DNA of 59,726 bases from Lachnospiraceae bacterium (GCA_022791575.1 JAAVZI010000049.1:1-59726), one strand, 5' to 3'; positions 25,324 to 35,178 are shown, counted from the stretch's first letter. Notes: generated from the sequence alone by a model not told the origin. Program-made: numbers and translations.

Positions 25324-26670
25324 ATGGATAATGCAAGTAGAAAGTTTTATAGAAATGTATTGATTCTGGTGTTTCCTATGGCATTGCAGAATCTAATCAA
25401 TGTTGGTGTTACTTCCACCGATGTAATTATGCTAGGCAAAGTCGGTGAAAAGGTTTTGTCCGGCGCGTCTCTGGGGAATCAGGTTTATTTTATATTAAGC
25501 CTGATACTGTTTGGGCTGACTTCAGGCGCCTCTGTCTTAAATGCGCAGTATTGGGGAAAAGGTGATGTGGAGACGATTCAGAAGGTACTTGGAATTGCTC
25601 TAAAGATCTCTGTAGTGATTGGAGTTTTATTTACAGCAGTTACATTTTTTATGCCTGATCCGATTATGCATATTTTTACCAATGATCAGGAAGTGGTTGA
25701 AGAGGGAATCCGTTATCTGAGGATTGTCTGTTTATCTTATATCCTTTCTTCAATCAGTATGGTTTACCTGAATACCATGCGCAGCGTAGAACGGGTAAAG
25801 ATAGCAACTGTTGTATATTTATGTTCTCTTCTAATTAATATCTGTGTTAACGCCGTTTTAATATTTGGTCTGTTTGGAGCGCCTAAAATGGGTGTGGCCG
25901 GAGCAGCAGTGGGAACAGTAGTGGCCAGAACAGCAGAAGTACTACTGGTAATTTATTATGATAGGCGTAAAAATGATGTATTTCATTTTCAAATGAAATA
26001 TTTATTCATTAAGGATCGTTTGTTGATGAAAGATTTTATCCGCTTTTCTCTGCCAGTTGTGGCAAATGAATTATTCTGGGGAGCTGGGATATCAGCAATA
26101 TCCGCTATTCTTGGTCATCTAGGCAGTTCGGTAGTTGCGGCGAACTCTGTAGTTCAGGTGGTCCGCCAGCTGGCAATGGTTGTATCCTTTGGTGTGGCTT
26201 CAGCAACTGCTATCATGATTGGAAAAGCTATTGGTGAGGGACGGGAAGATCTGGCCAAAGATTATGGCAGCCGATTTGTAAAACTGTCAGTGATTACCGG
26301 AATCTGTGGCGCATTTGTGGTAGCGGCAGCAGGACCGATTGCCAGAGCTGCTCTTACGCTGACACCGGCAGCAAAAGAAAATCTGACCTTTATGATGTGG
26401 ATTATGTGTTATTATGCAGTGGCACAGGCCTATAATACTACACTTGTAGTAGGTGTGTTTCGTGCTGGCGGCGATACAGGCTTTGGGCTGTTTATTGACT
26501 TATTTTTCCTTTGGGGCATTGCTATATTCGGAGGATTTCTGGCAGCATTTGTCTTTCACCTAGACGCTTTCTGGGTATATATCATACTTTTAAGTGATGA
26601 AGTATTAAAGGTTCCAGTGACAACTATACGATATAAAAGCCGTAAGTGGCTGCAAAATATTACCCGATGA
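25324..26670 (+). CDS. MATE-family efflux transporter
   Basis: A 448-aa protein with twelve membrane segments in two homologous halves, typical of MATE (NorM/DinF-like) cation-coupled drug exporters. Family features include LINVGVTSTDVIMLGKVGE in helix 1 and VANELFWGAGISAISAI at the start of the second half. GGAG lies seven bases before ATG 25324. It starts 50 bases after the zinc-ribbon gene. The substrate cannot be told from sequence. Confidence 0.92.
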   Translation: MDNASRKFYRNVLILVFPMALQNLINVGVTSTDVIMLGKVGEKVLSGASLGNQVYFILSLILFGLTSGASVLNAQYWGKGDVETIQKVLGIALKISVVIGVLFTAVTFFMPDPIMHIFTNDQEVVEEGIRYLRIVCLSYILSSISMVYLNTMRSVERVKIATVVYLCSLLINICVNAVLIFGLFGAPKMGVAGAAVGTVVARTAEVLLVIYYDRRKNDVFHFQMKYLFIKDRLLMKDFIRFSLPVVANELFWGAGISAISAILGHLGSSVVAANSVVQVVRQLAMVVSFGVASATAIMIGKAIGEGREDLAKDYGSRFVKLSVITGICGAFVVAAAGPIARAALTLTPAAKENLTFMMWIMCYYAVAQAYNTTLVVGVFRAGGDTGFGLFIDLFFLWGIAIFGGFLAAFVFHLDAFWVYIILLSDEVLKVPVTTIRYKSRKWLQNITR

Positions 26671-26686
26671 ATTTTTTGAAATGTAT

Positions 26687-26714
26687 TTGCAAAAGCTTTA
26701 AATTATGTTAAAAT
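26687..26714 (+). promoter_or_regulatory. Promoter for the lipoprotein-esterase unit
   Basis: TTGCAA (26687-26692), 16 bases, TAAAAT (26709-26714), 50 bases before the start codon. Confidence 0.6.
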
Positions 26715-26764
26715 TAATAATTAGCAAATAAATGAAAGTATCAAAAAGATGGAGGAAATGAAGG

Positions 26765-27478
26765 ATGAAAAAGAAAGTAATTAGTTATTTATTATGCGGT
26801 ACAATGACGGCAGCCATGTTATTAGGAGGCTGCAGCAGTGATAAGGAAAGTGACAAAAAGAACGACGACAAAAAGACCAGTCAGGAGGCGGATCAGGACA
26901 AGGCTTCAGAAAAACCAGATTCTCAAGAAGAACCAGATGCAAAGAATTATGAAGCATATCTGGACTGGAAGCAGGATCAATTTAATGCAGCCTCTGATGA
27001 TGAGAAAAAGGATGCGGCTCGTGCATATATGATTTACTCGGCACAAAAAGGTGGTACAGATATTACCATGGATGATATAGATCAGGTTCCCGATAGTATT
27101 CTGCCGGATGCCATCAGTCAGATGCAGCAGTTTTATGCTCAGGATACAGAAGGACGAAGCATTAAGCAGATTACAGATGATAATTATGCTGCTGCCAGCA
27201 ATCTAAATATTGATTTGGATTCGGTAGATTTAGGTGAATACGATACCTATCTGGATTATACAAATGCGAAGTATGTTGCGGCTCCAGAAGAAGAACAGAA
27301 GAAAGTCCTGACAGCTTATTATCTTGGTGTAACTGGAACCAACGCGGCAGATGCAGATGTGAATAATCTGGAAATTGATTTTGAAACTTTGGATTCTTCA
27401 CTGCGGCAAATGTATCAGGGTATGCCTGGAAAAACAGTAAGAGAGATTTTAAAAGAAGCAGGTGAAATGTTCAATTAA
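26765..27478 (+). CDS. Lipoprotein with two tandem ~80-residue repeats
   Basis: A 237-aa secreted lipoprotein. The signal peptide ends at the lipobox LLGGC. A ~40-residue Lys/Asp/Glu-rich linker follows (SDKESDKKNDDKKTSQEADQ). The rest is two related modules: NYEAYLDWKQDQFNAASDDE in the first and EYDTYLDYTNAKYVAAPEEE in the second. Each has an xAAYYL-like helix and ends with QMxQxx-G-xxxKxI. This is internal duplication. The binding partner is unknown; the gene is followed by an SGNH esterase and another lipoprotein. Confidence 0.75.
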   Translation: MKKKVISYLLCGTMTAAMLLGGCSSDKESDKKNDDKKTSQEADQDKASEKPDSQEEPDAKNYEAYLDWKQDQFNAASDDEKKDAARAYMIYSAQKGGTDITMDDIDQVPDSILPDAISQMQQFYAQDTEGRSIKQITDDNYAAASNLNIDLDSVDLGEYDTYLDYTNAKYVAAPEEEQKKVLTAYYLGVTGTNAADADVNNLEIDFETLDSSLRQMYQGMPGKTVREILKEAGEMFN

Positions 27479-27542
27479 TCAAAATGCAAAACGGGTTAAA
27501 TTAATAATAGGATGATAAAATATTTATATTAGGAGGAAAGTC

Positions 27543-28430
27543 ATGCGGGGAAAATTAGTGAATAACTTGTTAGGAGGCATGTTGGCAGCAGGACTGGCTG
27601 TCACGGCTATATTTGGCAATACGACGGCAGTTCGGGCAGATGAATTCAAAGAAACCGGAAAGATCTGGCTGATAGGAGATTCCATTACATCTGACCATAA
27701 TGGAGAGGACAATATAAGGGATAATAAAATTCCGATTACCGGCTGGGGAAATGTATTGCAGAATTATGTTTCCGATCAGGTAACGATAGAGAATAAAGCG
27801 CGTTCTGGGCGTAGTTCTCAGAGTTATACCAGAGAAAATGTATATCGGGAAGTGACAAAGGGAATTCAGGCCGGAGATTATCTGGTAATCTCATTTGGCC
27901 ATAATGATGAAAAAGCGGATAATAAGGGGTTATATACGGACCCAGCCGGCGATTCCAACACAGAAGGATCTTTCAAATGGTATTTAAAAACCTATTATAT
28001 CGAGCCCGTAACCGAGAAAGGCGCCAGGGTCATCTTAGCGTCTAATGTAGTTCGCTATACATTTGAAAATGGCAAGCAGGGTGAATTCACGAATGAACCA
28101 TATGCCAAAGCTATGAAGGAACTGGCTGAAGAATATAAGGGGAAAAATGTCTATTTTATTGATACGTTCCAGATTACCAAGGATCTCTATGAACAGCTGG
28201 GAGCAGAAGGGGCAAAGAAAATGCATGCCATTTTAGGTCAAGACCCAGATACTAAGATGGACGAGACGCATTATGGACCATATGGTGCTATGTATGTAGC
28301 AGGTATTATGGCCAGGGAATTAAAGGCGCTTGGCCTAGAGTGTTGTCAGGAGATCAAGAGTGCAAAGGGCATGGACCGAAGTGCAGCCAGCAAAGCACGG
28401 TCTGATTCTGCAAGGTATGGCTGGAGATAG
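27543..28430 (+). CDS. Secreted SGNH/GDSL esterase (rhamnogalacturonan-acetylesterase-like)
   Basis: A 295-aa hydrolase with a signal peptide (~1-33). SGNH blocks appear in order: WLIGDSITSD with nucleophile Ser47, the Gly block near SGRSSQSY, FGHNDE with the block-III Asn, and DETHYGPYGA with Asp240 and His243. This is the layout of rhamnogalacturonan acetylesterases and related polysaccharide deacetylases. It lacks a cell-wall anchor. AGGAGGAAAGTC precedes ATG 27543. The two flanking lipoprotein genes suggest surface glycan handling. The exact substrate is uncertain. Confidence 0.85.
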   Translation: MRGKLVNNLLGGMLAAGLAVTAIFGNTTAVRADEFKETGKIWLIGDSITSDHNGEDNIRDNKIPITGWGNVLQNYVSDQVTIENKARSGRSSQSYTRENVYREVTKGIQAGDYLVISFGHNDEKADNKGLYTDPAGDSNTEGSFKWYLKTYYIEPVTEKGARVILASNVVRYTFENGKQGEFTNEPYAKAMKELAEEYKGKNVYFIDTFQITKDLYEQLGAEGAKKMHAILGQDPDTKMDETHYGPYGAMYVAGIMARELKALGLECCQEIKSAKGMDRSAASKARSDSARYGWR

Positions 28431-28444
28431 GAGGGGCAAAGATA

Positions 28445-29059
28445 ATGAAATGGATGAAAATGATAACAGTGACATTACTTACAGCAATCATACTGGCAGG
28501 CTGCAGCGGTTCTGACAGTTCAAAAGCCGAATATGTTCAGGGACTTCTGGATATTGCCTATAATAAGGGAACAGAGGTTTATGTAAAGGCAGCAGATGTA
28601 AAAGAAGAAGATGCAAAAAACTATTCACAACAGGCACTGGAGGCAGAGGCCAAAGTTATGGCGGCTTATTTCGGCATTGAAGAACCATCAGAGGAAGTGC
28701 TAAAGAGTTTTCAGGGTTTCTGTGAAAAAATGTATAAAGAAGTTTCTTATAAGGTAGAGGCTAAAGAAGATAGCGTGCAGGTCAGTACCAATCAGATTAT
28801 AATTGGCAGTCAATCAGAAGCATTGCAAAATTATGTAGATGACTTTAACATCAGGCAGTTTGTAGACGGAGACGCTTCCTGCACAGATGAAGCATTTGCC
28901 AAAGGAGCTGTAGAAGTGATGGAACAAGACCTGAAAAAGTTGTTCTGCGGAACACAGACAAAGACGATAGAAGTAACAGTGACGGAAAAGGATGGAAAAA
29001 TGTCTGTTTCAGACAAGGATCTGGAAAATCTGGACAGTCAGATTATTGTATATGATTAA
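28445..29059 (+). CDS. Lipoprotein of unknown function
   Basis: A 204-aa protein with a lipoprotein signal ending at ILAGC (Cys ~20). The mature part is acidic and helical (KAADVKEEDAKNYSQQALEA), ending in a predicted beta region (KTIEVTVTEKDGKMSV). This recalls the DUF5105-type lipoproteins of Clostridia, but I would not assign it firmly. It begins 14 bases after the esterase gene behind AGGAGGGG, so the two are co-transcribed. Confidence 0.75.
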   Translation: MKWMKMITVTLLTAIILAGCSGSDSSKAEYVQGLLDIAYNKGTEVYVKAADVKEEDAKNYSQQALEAEAKVMAAYFGIEEPSEEVLKSFQGFCEKMYKEVSYKVEAKEDSVQVSTNQIIIGSQSEALQNYVDDFNIRQFVDGDASCTDEAFAKGAVEVMEQDLKKLFCGTQTKTIEVTVTEKDGKMSVSDKDLENLDSQIIVYD

Positions 29060-29069
29060 ATGATGAAGA

Positions 29070-29106
29070 AGGCTGCATCTAGTATAAATACTGGATGCAG
29101 CCTCTT
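29070..29106. terminator. Bidirectional terminator between convergent genes
   Basis: AGGCTGCATCTAGTA and TACTGGATGCAGCCT form a 15-bp stem around a four-base loop, with TCTTTAGTTT on the plus side and a matching A/T run on the other. It serves both the lipoprotein gene and the amylase gene on the minus strand. Confidence 0.88.
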
Positions 29107-29116
29107 TAGTTTAGTT

Positions 29117-30433
29117 CTATACCGTTTCCATATCCCAGAATTGTACAGAATAAGGAGGTAATTCACTTCCGCCGCCGAAATCATGCAGTTCTCCGGTAAT
29201 CAGGTCAACGGCTTGACCGCACTTGGCATCGAAGTGTGCAGTATAAGGTTCAGAATCTGCATTTATGGCAACAAGAACCCTCTGTGAATCCGTGCGTCTC
29301 TGGAAAATACACTGCTTATTGGTAAGTATAATAGAAGTAAAATCTCCATTACAAAGAGCGTCACTTTCCTGGTGAGCTTTGGCACATTTGCCAATCCATT
29401 CGGTTAATTCATTCTCAAGTGGTTCCTCAAAGCAGGCACGCAGAGCCGGATCGCCTTCTTTTTTGTCGGCTTTGGCACCCCATTCACTTCCGTAATAGAT
29501 ACATGGAATTCCAGGCATTCCCATAAGCATTCCATAGATAACTGGCAGATGTTTCTCATTTGACAGAATGCTGGCGATACGGGATACATCATGGTTATCT
29601 ACAAAGCAGAGTAAATGTTTACCACGGTAAAGCGTCCAGTTCTCCGGTCCGAACTGGCGAAGCAGCGAGTGAACAATTTCGAACATGTTCATGCTGTTGA
29701 AGCTGGAATATAAGCCTTTATAGCATTCATAATTTGTGCAGCTGTGCAGCATTTCCTCATTGACAAACTGATTGTAATCCCCATGCAGCAGCTCTCCAAG
29801 CAGTAGGAAGTCCTCTCCGAATTCGGTCTTGCAGAACCAGCGCAGCCGCTTTAAGAAATCCCGGTCCAAGCAGTAAGCCACGTCTAACCGCAGACCATCA
29901 ATATGAAATTCTTCTACCCAGCCTTTGATGGCGTCAAGAATCAGCGTGACTACAGCTTCATTCTTAAGGTTTAATTTTACCAGATCAAAGTTGCCTTCCC
30001 AGCCTTCGTACCAAAGCCCATCATTATAATTGGAATTACCATCGAAGCTAATATGAAACCAGTCCTTATAAGGGGAGTCCCATCTCTTTTCCAGTACATC
30101 CTTAAAAGCCCAGAAGCCCCGGCCGACATGGTTGAATACGCCATCCAGAACCACTTTGATTCCATTTTCATGCAATTCGTCACAGACCTGTGCAAAGTCT
30201 TCATTTGTGCCAAGGCGGCAGTCGATCTTTGTATAATCTCTTGTATTATAGCCATGGGTATCCGATTCAAAAACCGGTGAAAAATAGATAGCATTGGCAC
30301 CAAGCTTCTTAATATGGGGAATCCATTCCCGGACCTTCTGAATCCGGCTGTTGGATACACCATCATTTTCAAAGGGTGCGCCACAGAACCCCAATGGATA
30401 AATTTGATAAAATACACTTTTATCTGACCACAT
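29117..30433 (-). CDS. GH13 alpha-amylase-family glycoside hydrolase
   Basis: A 438-aa cytoplasmic enzyme (no signal peptide). The (beta/alpha)8 barrel motifs of GH13 are all present: DGVFNHVG, GLRLDVAYC with nucleophile Asp184, LLGELLHGDY with acid/base Glu214, and FVDNHD with Asp282. The start at 30433 follows GGAGGATAATAATT. The upstream extension to 30538 is not supported. The short N terminus means no CBM-type or cyclomaltodextrinase N-domain, so it is likely an intracellular malto-oligosaccharide hydrolase. Confidence 0.9.
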   Translation of the reverse strand: MWSDKSVFYQIYPLGFCGAPFENDGVSNSRIQKVREWIPHIKKLGANAIYFSPVFESDTHGYNTRDYTKIDCRLGTNEDFAQVCDELHENGIKVVLDGVFNHVGRGFWAFKDVLEKRWDSPYKDWFHISFDGNSNYNDGLWYEGWEGNFDLVKLNLKNEAVVTLILDAIKGWVEEFHIDGLRLDVAYCLDRDFLKRLRWFCKTEFGEDFLLLGELLHGDYNQFVNEEMLHSCTNYECYKGLYSSFNSMNMFEIVHSLLRQFGPENWTLYRGKHLLCFVDNHDVSRIASILSNEKHLPVIYGMLMGMPGIPCIYYGSEWGAKADKKEGDPALRACFEEPLENELTEWIGKCAKAHQESDALCNGDFTSIILTNKQCIFQRRTDSQRVLVAINADSEPYTAHFDAKCGQAVDLITGELHDFGGGSELPPYSVQFWDMETV

Positions 30434-30661
30434 AATTATTATCCTCCGTTTTATTCTTTCCGGCAGTATTCTGCCTGTAAACGAGTAATTAGTAAAGAAG
30501 TAATAGATCTTCTTTGTTAAGTGTAACCTAAAAACCAAAAAATAGCAAGGAAATCCGTATATTCGCTGAAAAAAGCAATAAGTTATTTCTTTTTTAGGAA
30601 GTTTATTTTTATTTTATATATTGCGCATACTTTGTCCACATTTATAATATACAATATTTTA

Positions 30662-30755
30662 TAGGTAAAAGAGAACACTCCCTACTACTAAAAATAAAAA
30701 TATCTTTTACCTAAGTTTTTTCTCATACTTTTTGGCCGGAAACTCCCTTCCGGCC
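30662..30755. other. Two strong hairpins in a 509-base gene-free gap
   Basis: The gap 30434-30942 is AT-rich without a convincing ORF. TAGGTAAAAGA (30662-30672) is exactly repeated in inverse at 30703-30713 with a 30-base loop. GGCCGGAA (30734-30741) pairs with TTCCGGCC (30748-30755) around a six-base loop. Neither is followed by a good T-run on either strand, so classical termination is doubtful. A small RNA or protein-binding sites are possible. Confidence 0.4.
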
Positions 30756-30850
30756 ACTCTCTTTTATCAATATCTTTATCAGATAGAGTTTTCCTAATTT
30801 TATTTGTTGCTATTTTTCCATTCCTATTTGCGGCTGACTTGAATAGACTA

Positions 30851-30879
30851 TTGTTTTTTTGACAAATTCATAGTACAAT
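30851..30879 (+). promoter_or_regulatory. Promoter for the enoyl reductase gene
   Basis: TTGTTT (30851-30856), 17 bases, TACAAT (30874-30879). A TTGACA at 30859-30864 is too close to this -10 to act with it. Confidence 0.5.
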
Positions 30880-30942
30880 GAAACAATGGAAATAGAATCA
30901 TAATCCGGATTATACAGGATTTTGCAGAAAGGATGGAAAACT

Positions 30943-32109
30943 ATGATTGTACAGCCAAAGGTACGTGGATTTATATGTACAACTGCGCATCCAATAGGGT
31001 GCAGAAAAAATGTGGAAGAGCAGATTAATTATGTAAAGAGTAAGCCGGCCTGTCATGTGGGGAAAAAGGTTCTAGTAATAGGATGTTCAACAGGTTATGG
31101 CCTGGCTTCCAGAATTGCCGCGGCCTATGGAAGTGGTGCTGCAACATTAGGCATTATGTTTGAGAAGCAGGCTTCTGGTAAACGAACAGCAACACCGGGT
31201 TGGTATAATACGAAAGCATTTGAAACATTTGCAGAAAAGGATGGATTATATGCAAAGACCATTAATGGAGATGCTTTTTCAGATGAGATCAAAGAACAGA
31301 CGATATCTGTGATCAAAGAAGATCTGGAGAAAGTGGATCTGGTGATATACAGCTTGGCTGCACCGCGGAGAACAACTGCGGATGGAACCGTGTATTCTTC
31401 AGTTCTAAAGACAACAGGTACAGAGTTTACCAATAAAAATTTAAACCTTATGAATAATACAATTGCAGAAGCCACTATTCCCCCGGCCAGTGAAGAAGAG
31501 ATTACAGCGACCATTAAGGTTATGGGTGGTGAAGACTGGAAGGAATGGATAAGAGCACTGAATGCTGCGGACGTATTGGAAGAAAATGCTGTGACTGTGG
31601 CATATTCCTACATAGGACCGGAACTTACCTATCCGGTATATAAGAATGGAACCATTGGAAAAGCAAAAGATCATCTATATCAGACTTCACAGGAAATAAA
31701 TAAAGAATGGCAGAACAACGGGCTTCAGGCATTTGTATCAGTGAACAAGGCTTTGGTTACACAGGCAAGCTGTGCAATTCCTATTGTGCCGCTTTATATG
31801 ACTCTGCTGTATAAGGTGATGAAGAAGCATAATCTGCATGAAGGCTGTATAGAACAGATTACCCGTCTGTTTACAGAGAAGATGAATAATCATACATTTA
31901 TAACAGATGAAATAGGACGGCTGCGGGTAGATGATTATGAGTTAAGAGAAGATATTCAGCAGGAAGTTATGAAACTTTGGGAGCAGGCAGATACGGATAC
32001 GATTCAAGAATTAGGTGATCTGGATGGTTACTGGGAGGATTTTTATCATTTGTTTGGATTCGCTGTGAAGGATGTGGATTATGAAGCGGATGTTGACATT
32101 GACATTTAA
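30943..32109 (+). CDS. fabV: Trans-2-enoyl-CoA/ACP reductase, FabV/TER type
   Basis: A 388-aa NADH-dependent reductase. The N terminus is the family hallmark (IVQPKVRGFICTTAHPIGC). A Rossmann nucleotide site follows (VLVIGCSTGYGLASRIAAAY), and then the catalytic YPVYKNGTIGKAK (Tyr-x8-Lys). FabV closes the fatty-acid elongation cycle; TER of butyrate-forming Clostridia reduces crotonyl-CoA. Sequence alone does not separate the two. ATG 30943 with AAAGGATGG upstream is preferred to the TTG at 30922. A two-component system starts 11 bases after the stop, so the three genes may share transcripts. Confidence 0.92.
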   Translation: MIVQPKVRGFICTTAHPIGCRKNVEEQINYVKSKPACHVGKKVLVIGCSTGYGLASRIAAAYGSGAATLGIMFEKQASGKRTATPGWYNTKAFETFAEKDGLYAKTINGDAFSDEIKEQTISVIKEDLEKVDLVIYSLAAPRRTTADGTVYSSVLKTTGTEFTNKNLNLMNNTIAEATIPPASEEEITATIKVMGGEDWKEWIRALNAADVLEENAVTVAYSYIGPELTYPVYKNGTIGKAKDHLYQTSQEINKEWQNNGLQAFVSVNKALVTQASCAIPIVPLYMTLLYKVMKKHNLHEGCIEQITRLFTEKMNNHTFITDEIGRLRVDDYELREDIQQEVMKLWEQADTDTIQELGDLDGYWEDFYHLFGFAVKDVDYEADVDIDI

Positions 32110-32120
32110 TCTGTAAGGAT

Positions 32121-32831
32121 GTGAGAACAGTGTTTAATATTCTGATTTGTGACGATGATAAAGAAATCGTAGATGCAATAGAGATATATTTAAAACAGGA
32201 GAAGTTCCATGTATTGAAGGCATATGACGGAATGGAGGCAATTCGTATTCTGGAGAAGGAAGAAGTTCATCTGCTGATTATTGATATTATGATGCCTCAT
32301 TTGGATGGATTACATGCTACGATGAAAATTCGGGAAACAAGCAGCCTGCCTATTATTATTCTATCTGCCAAAACAGAGGATGCAGATAAGATTTTGGGAT
32401 TGAATGTGGGTGCTGATGATTATATGGGAAAACCGTTCAGCCCATTAGAGCTGGTGGCTAGAGTGAAATCCCAGCTTCGTCGTTATACAGAACTTGGCAC
32501 CATGTCCGGTTCAGAAGGGACAGAAAATGTCTACCATGCAGGCGGTCTGATAATTCGGGATAATTATAAAGAGGTGACTGTGGATGGTAATCCTGTGAAA
32601 CTGACACCAATCGAATACAATATTTTGCTGCTATTGGTAAAGAATCCTGGCAAGGTATTCTCAACACAGGAAATCTATGAAAACATCTGGAATGAAGAAG
32701 CATTTGCAGCAGATAATACAGTAGCAGTACATATCCGGCATATCCGTGAGAAGATCGAAGCGAATCCTAAGAACCCCATTTATCTGAAAGTTGTGTGGGG
32801 AGTGGGGTATAAAATTGAAATATTCGAATAA
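32121..32831 (+). CDS. OmpR/PhoB-family response regulator
   Basis: A 236-aa regulator with a receiver domain (~6-120; acidic pocket CDDDKE, phospho-acceptor Asp in LIIDIMMPHLDG, Lys in GKPFSP) and a C-terminal winged-helix DNA-binding domain (LTPIEYNILLLLVKNPGKVF). The start is GTG 32121 after AAGGAT. The sensor kinase gene follows 22 bases later. The pair resembles VanR/VanS-type systems of cell-envelope stress, but the signal is unknown. Confidence 0.92.
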   Translation: MRTVFNILICDDDKEIVDAIEIYLKQEKFHVLKAYDGMEAIRILEKEEVHLLIIDIMMPHLDGLHATMKIRETSSLPIIILSAKTEDADKILGLNVGADDYMGKPFSPLELVARVKSQLRRYTELGTMSGSEGTENVYHAGGLIIRDNYKEVTVDGNPVKLTPIEYNILLLLVKNPGKVFSTQEIYENIWNEEAFAADNTVAVHIRHIREKIEANPKNPIYLKVVWGVGYKIEIFE

Positions 32832-32853
32832 GCATGTGAAATAGAGGAGAGGA

Positions 32854-35178
32854 ATGAAGAATATGGGCAGGATACGCGACAGCGTATTTTTAAAGACAGC
32901 CGCATTTATATTTCAGCAAATATTTTTTGTAATCATGTTTTTTTCGATTTCTATTGGAATTACATATTGGAATTATGATGATGCTTCTTTTGATATTCTT
33001 GAGCAGGCAGATTTTACCCAAACGAATTATTACAAGCGGCTGGTAGAGGAGAATATCTATAGCCTGCTAACTTATATTGACTACTGTGAGAAGTTCCAGA
33101 CCGATGGAATAAGGGATACCGAACGGCTCGTGGATATCTATGATTATATACAGAATGACCGGATTACCGGGAAACGGACCATCAGTCTGGGATATACGAT
33201 ACAGTCGCTGTTAGACTGGTATCAAGAAGGATTTTATTATATTACAGGCGAATCTTCTGAATATATGCCAGAACCAGCTGATGAGGGAACCGACTATCAG
33301 CTGGTAGAAACATATGCGAATGATTCGGGTATTTCTCTACAGTCTTATGCAGAGATGGAGCAGCTTGATTATAAAAGTGTATACAGGACTTTAGAGGAAG
33401 CAGCGGAGAAGCTTAGTCAGGAATATATGGCATATAAGAAAGAGGTTTCTTCATTTAAAACTAATAATACCAATCTGCAGTATGCAATGTATAATGCAGA
33501 TTTGCAGCAACTATACACCAATATGAATGTTTCTAATATTGATGAGGGAGTAGAACAGATACGAAAGTTGGAGGACTATGTAATATTGAATTCCATAACG
33601 GCTGATTTTGACAGCAATCTGTTCTATGCGGATGAACAATTGAATCATTATCTAAATGCTCTGTATCTGGATAATAAAAATTGTGCGTTTGCAGTTGGTG
33701 TGAATACAGAATTTCCGATTCTGGATACATTTCACAAAGAAGAGCTCCGCTATAATACCTTTGAAAAATGGTTTCAGACACTTTATAAACTTCTATTGGT
33801 CAGTATCATTGGGTATGTGGTGTGTATCGTTTATCTGACCATGGCAGCAGGACATAAAAAGGGACGTGAAGGCATCACAGTCACTTACCTGGAACGGGTG
33901 AAGACTGAATTTTTGGCAATAGGTTTTCTGAGTGGAGAAATCTATCTCTGGTATCAGATCAGCTGGGTTATGAGCAGTTTTTTATTTCCGTCTTTTGCTC
34001 CTTCTTCGATTATCCGGCTATTGATTTTATCCATGTCTGCTGGACTTTTGGGCATGATATGCTATCTTAGCCTATTGAGGAGAATCAAAGCGAAAATATT
34101 ATGGAAGAACAGCCTCTTGTATCAAGTGCGGAATTTTGGTAAGCAGCTGTTAAATAAACATTTGGTATGGAAAGTATGTCTTGTTTATACGTTGTTTTTA
34201 ATAGTCATATTTGTAAGTATTATGTTAACTGAAAGCTCTGGAGGCAGAATGCTGGTTGTATTGATTCTGCTCTCGATTGTACCTGGCTGGCGGATACTGA
34301 GGGACCGGATTGAGAAGCAAAGCCTGATAGAAGGCTGTCAGCATATTGCAGAAGGCGAACTAGAGTTCCAGATTGACACGGCAAAGCTTCATAAAGAGAA
34401 TAAGCAGCTCGGAGATACGATCAATCAGATAAGTTCTGTACTTCATGAAGCAGTGGAAGATAGTATAAAAAGTGAGCGATTGAAAACTAATCTGATTACT
34501 AATGTATCCCATGATATTAAAACTCCGCTGACATCTATTATTAACTATGTGGCTCTGCTGAAAGGGATTTCCTTAGAAAATAACGAGGCGGTCCGTTACA
34601 TACAGATACTGGATCAAAAGTCTCAGAGGCTGCAGCATTTGACAGACGATCTGGTTGAGGCATCTAAAATCAGCTCGGGTAATATAACATTGGAAAAAAC
34701 GAATCTGGATCTGGTAGAATTAATCAAGCAGACAAGCGGAGAGTTCTATGAGAAATTTCAGGAGCGGAATCTGACTTTGGTAGCCAGTCTGCCGCCTGAG
34801 CCAGTTATAATTAGTGCAGATGGCAGAAGAATCTGGAGAATATTAGAAAATATCTTTGGAAATGCGCTCAAATATTCTCTCGCACATTCTCGAATCTATG
34901 TAAAACTGGAAAAGGATGGGGAGATGGTAAACTTTTCTCTTAAGAATGTATCAGCCGAACCATTAAGTGCTGTGGATTCAGAGGAATTGACAAAACGATT
35001 TGTGAGAGGAGATGTCTCTCGGAGTACGGAAGGAAGCGGTCTGGGACTATCAATTGCCAGAGACTTGACGGAATTGCACGGAGGAATACTGCAGATCACA
35101 ACAGACGGGGATCTTTTCTGTATTAAGATAAGGCTGCCGGTTTTACAGGAAGATGAAGGTTGGAGAGATGGCAATTAG
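32854..35178 (+). CDS. Sensor histidine kinase with large extracellular domain
   Basis: A 774-aa membrane kinase. Helix 1 (~12-40) is followed by ~270 extracellular residues and then five or more helices between ~310 and 475. HisKA begins with LITNVSHDIKTPLTSI, with phospho-acceptor His553. The HATPase domain has NIFGNALKYS (N box) and GSGLGLSIARDL (G box). The additional membrane helices after the sensor are unusual and suggest an integral multi-helix sensing unit. ATG 32854 lies close to its AGAGGAG; the in-frame ATG at 32863 is a fair alternative. Cognate regulator: the gene just upstream. Confidence 0.92.
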   Translation: MKNMGRIRDSVFLKTAAFIFQQIFFVIMFFSISIGITYWNYDDASFDILEQADFTQTNYYKRLVEENIYSLLTYIDYCEKFQTDGIRDTERLVDIYDYIQNDRITGKRTISLGYTIQSLLDWYQEGFYYITGESSEYMPEPADEGTDYQLVETYANDSGISLQSYAEMEQLDYKSVYRTLEEAAEKLSQEYMAYKKEVSSFKTNNTNLQYAMYNADLQQLYTNMNVSNIDEGVEQIRKLEDYVILNSITADFDSNLFYADEQLNHYLNALYLDNKNCAFAVGVNTEFPILDTFHKEELRYNTFEKWFQTLYKLLLVSIIGYVVCIVYLTMAAGHKKGREGITVTYLERVKTEFLAIGFLSGEIYLWYQISWVMSSFLFPSFAPSSIIRLLILSMSAGLLGMICYLSLLRRIKAKILWKNSLLYQVRNFGKQLLNKHLVWKVCLVYTLFLIVIFVSIMLTESSGGRMLVVLILLSIVPGWRILRDRIEKQSLIEGCQHIAEGELEFQIDTAKLHKENKQLGDTINQISSVLHEAVEDSIKSERLKTNLITNVSHDIKTPLTSIINYVALLKGISLENNEAVRYIQILDQKSQRLQHLTDDLVEASKISSGNITLEKTNLDLVELIKQTSGEFYEKFQERNLTLVASLPPEPVIISADGRRIWRILENIFGNALKYSLAHSRIYVKLEKDGEMVNFSLKNVSAEPLSAVDSEELTKRFVRGDVSRSTEGSGLGLSIARDLTELHGGILQITTDGDLFCIKIRLPVLQEDEGWRDGN

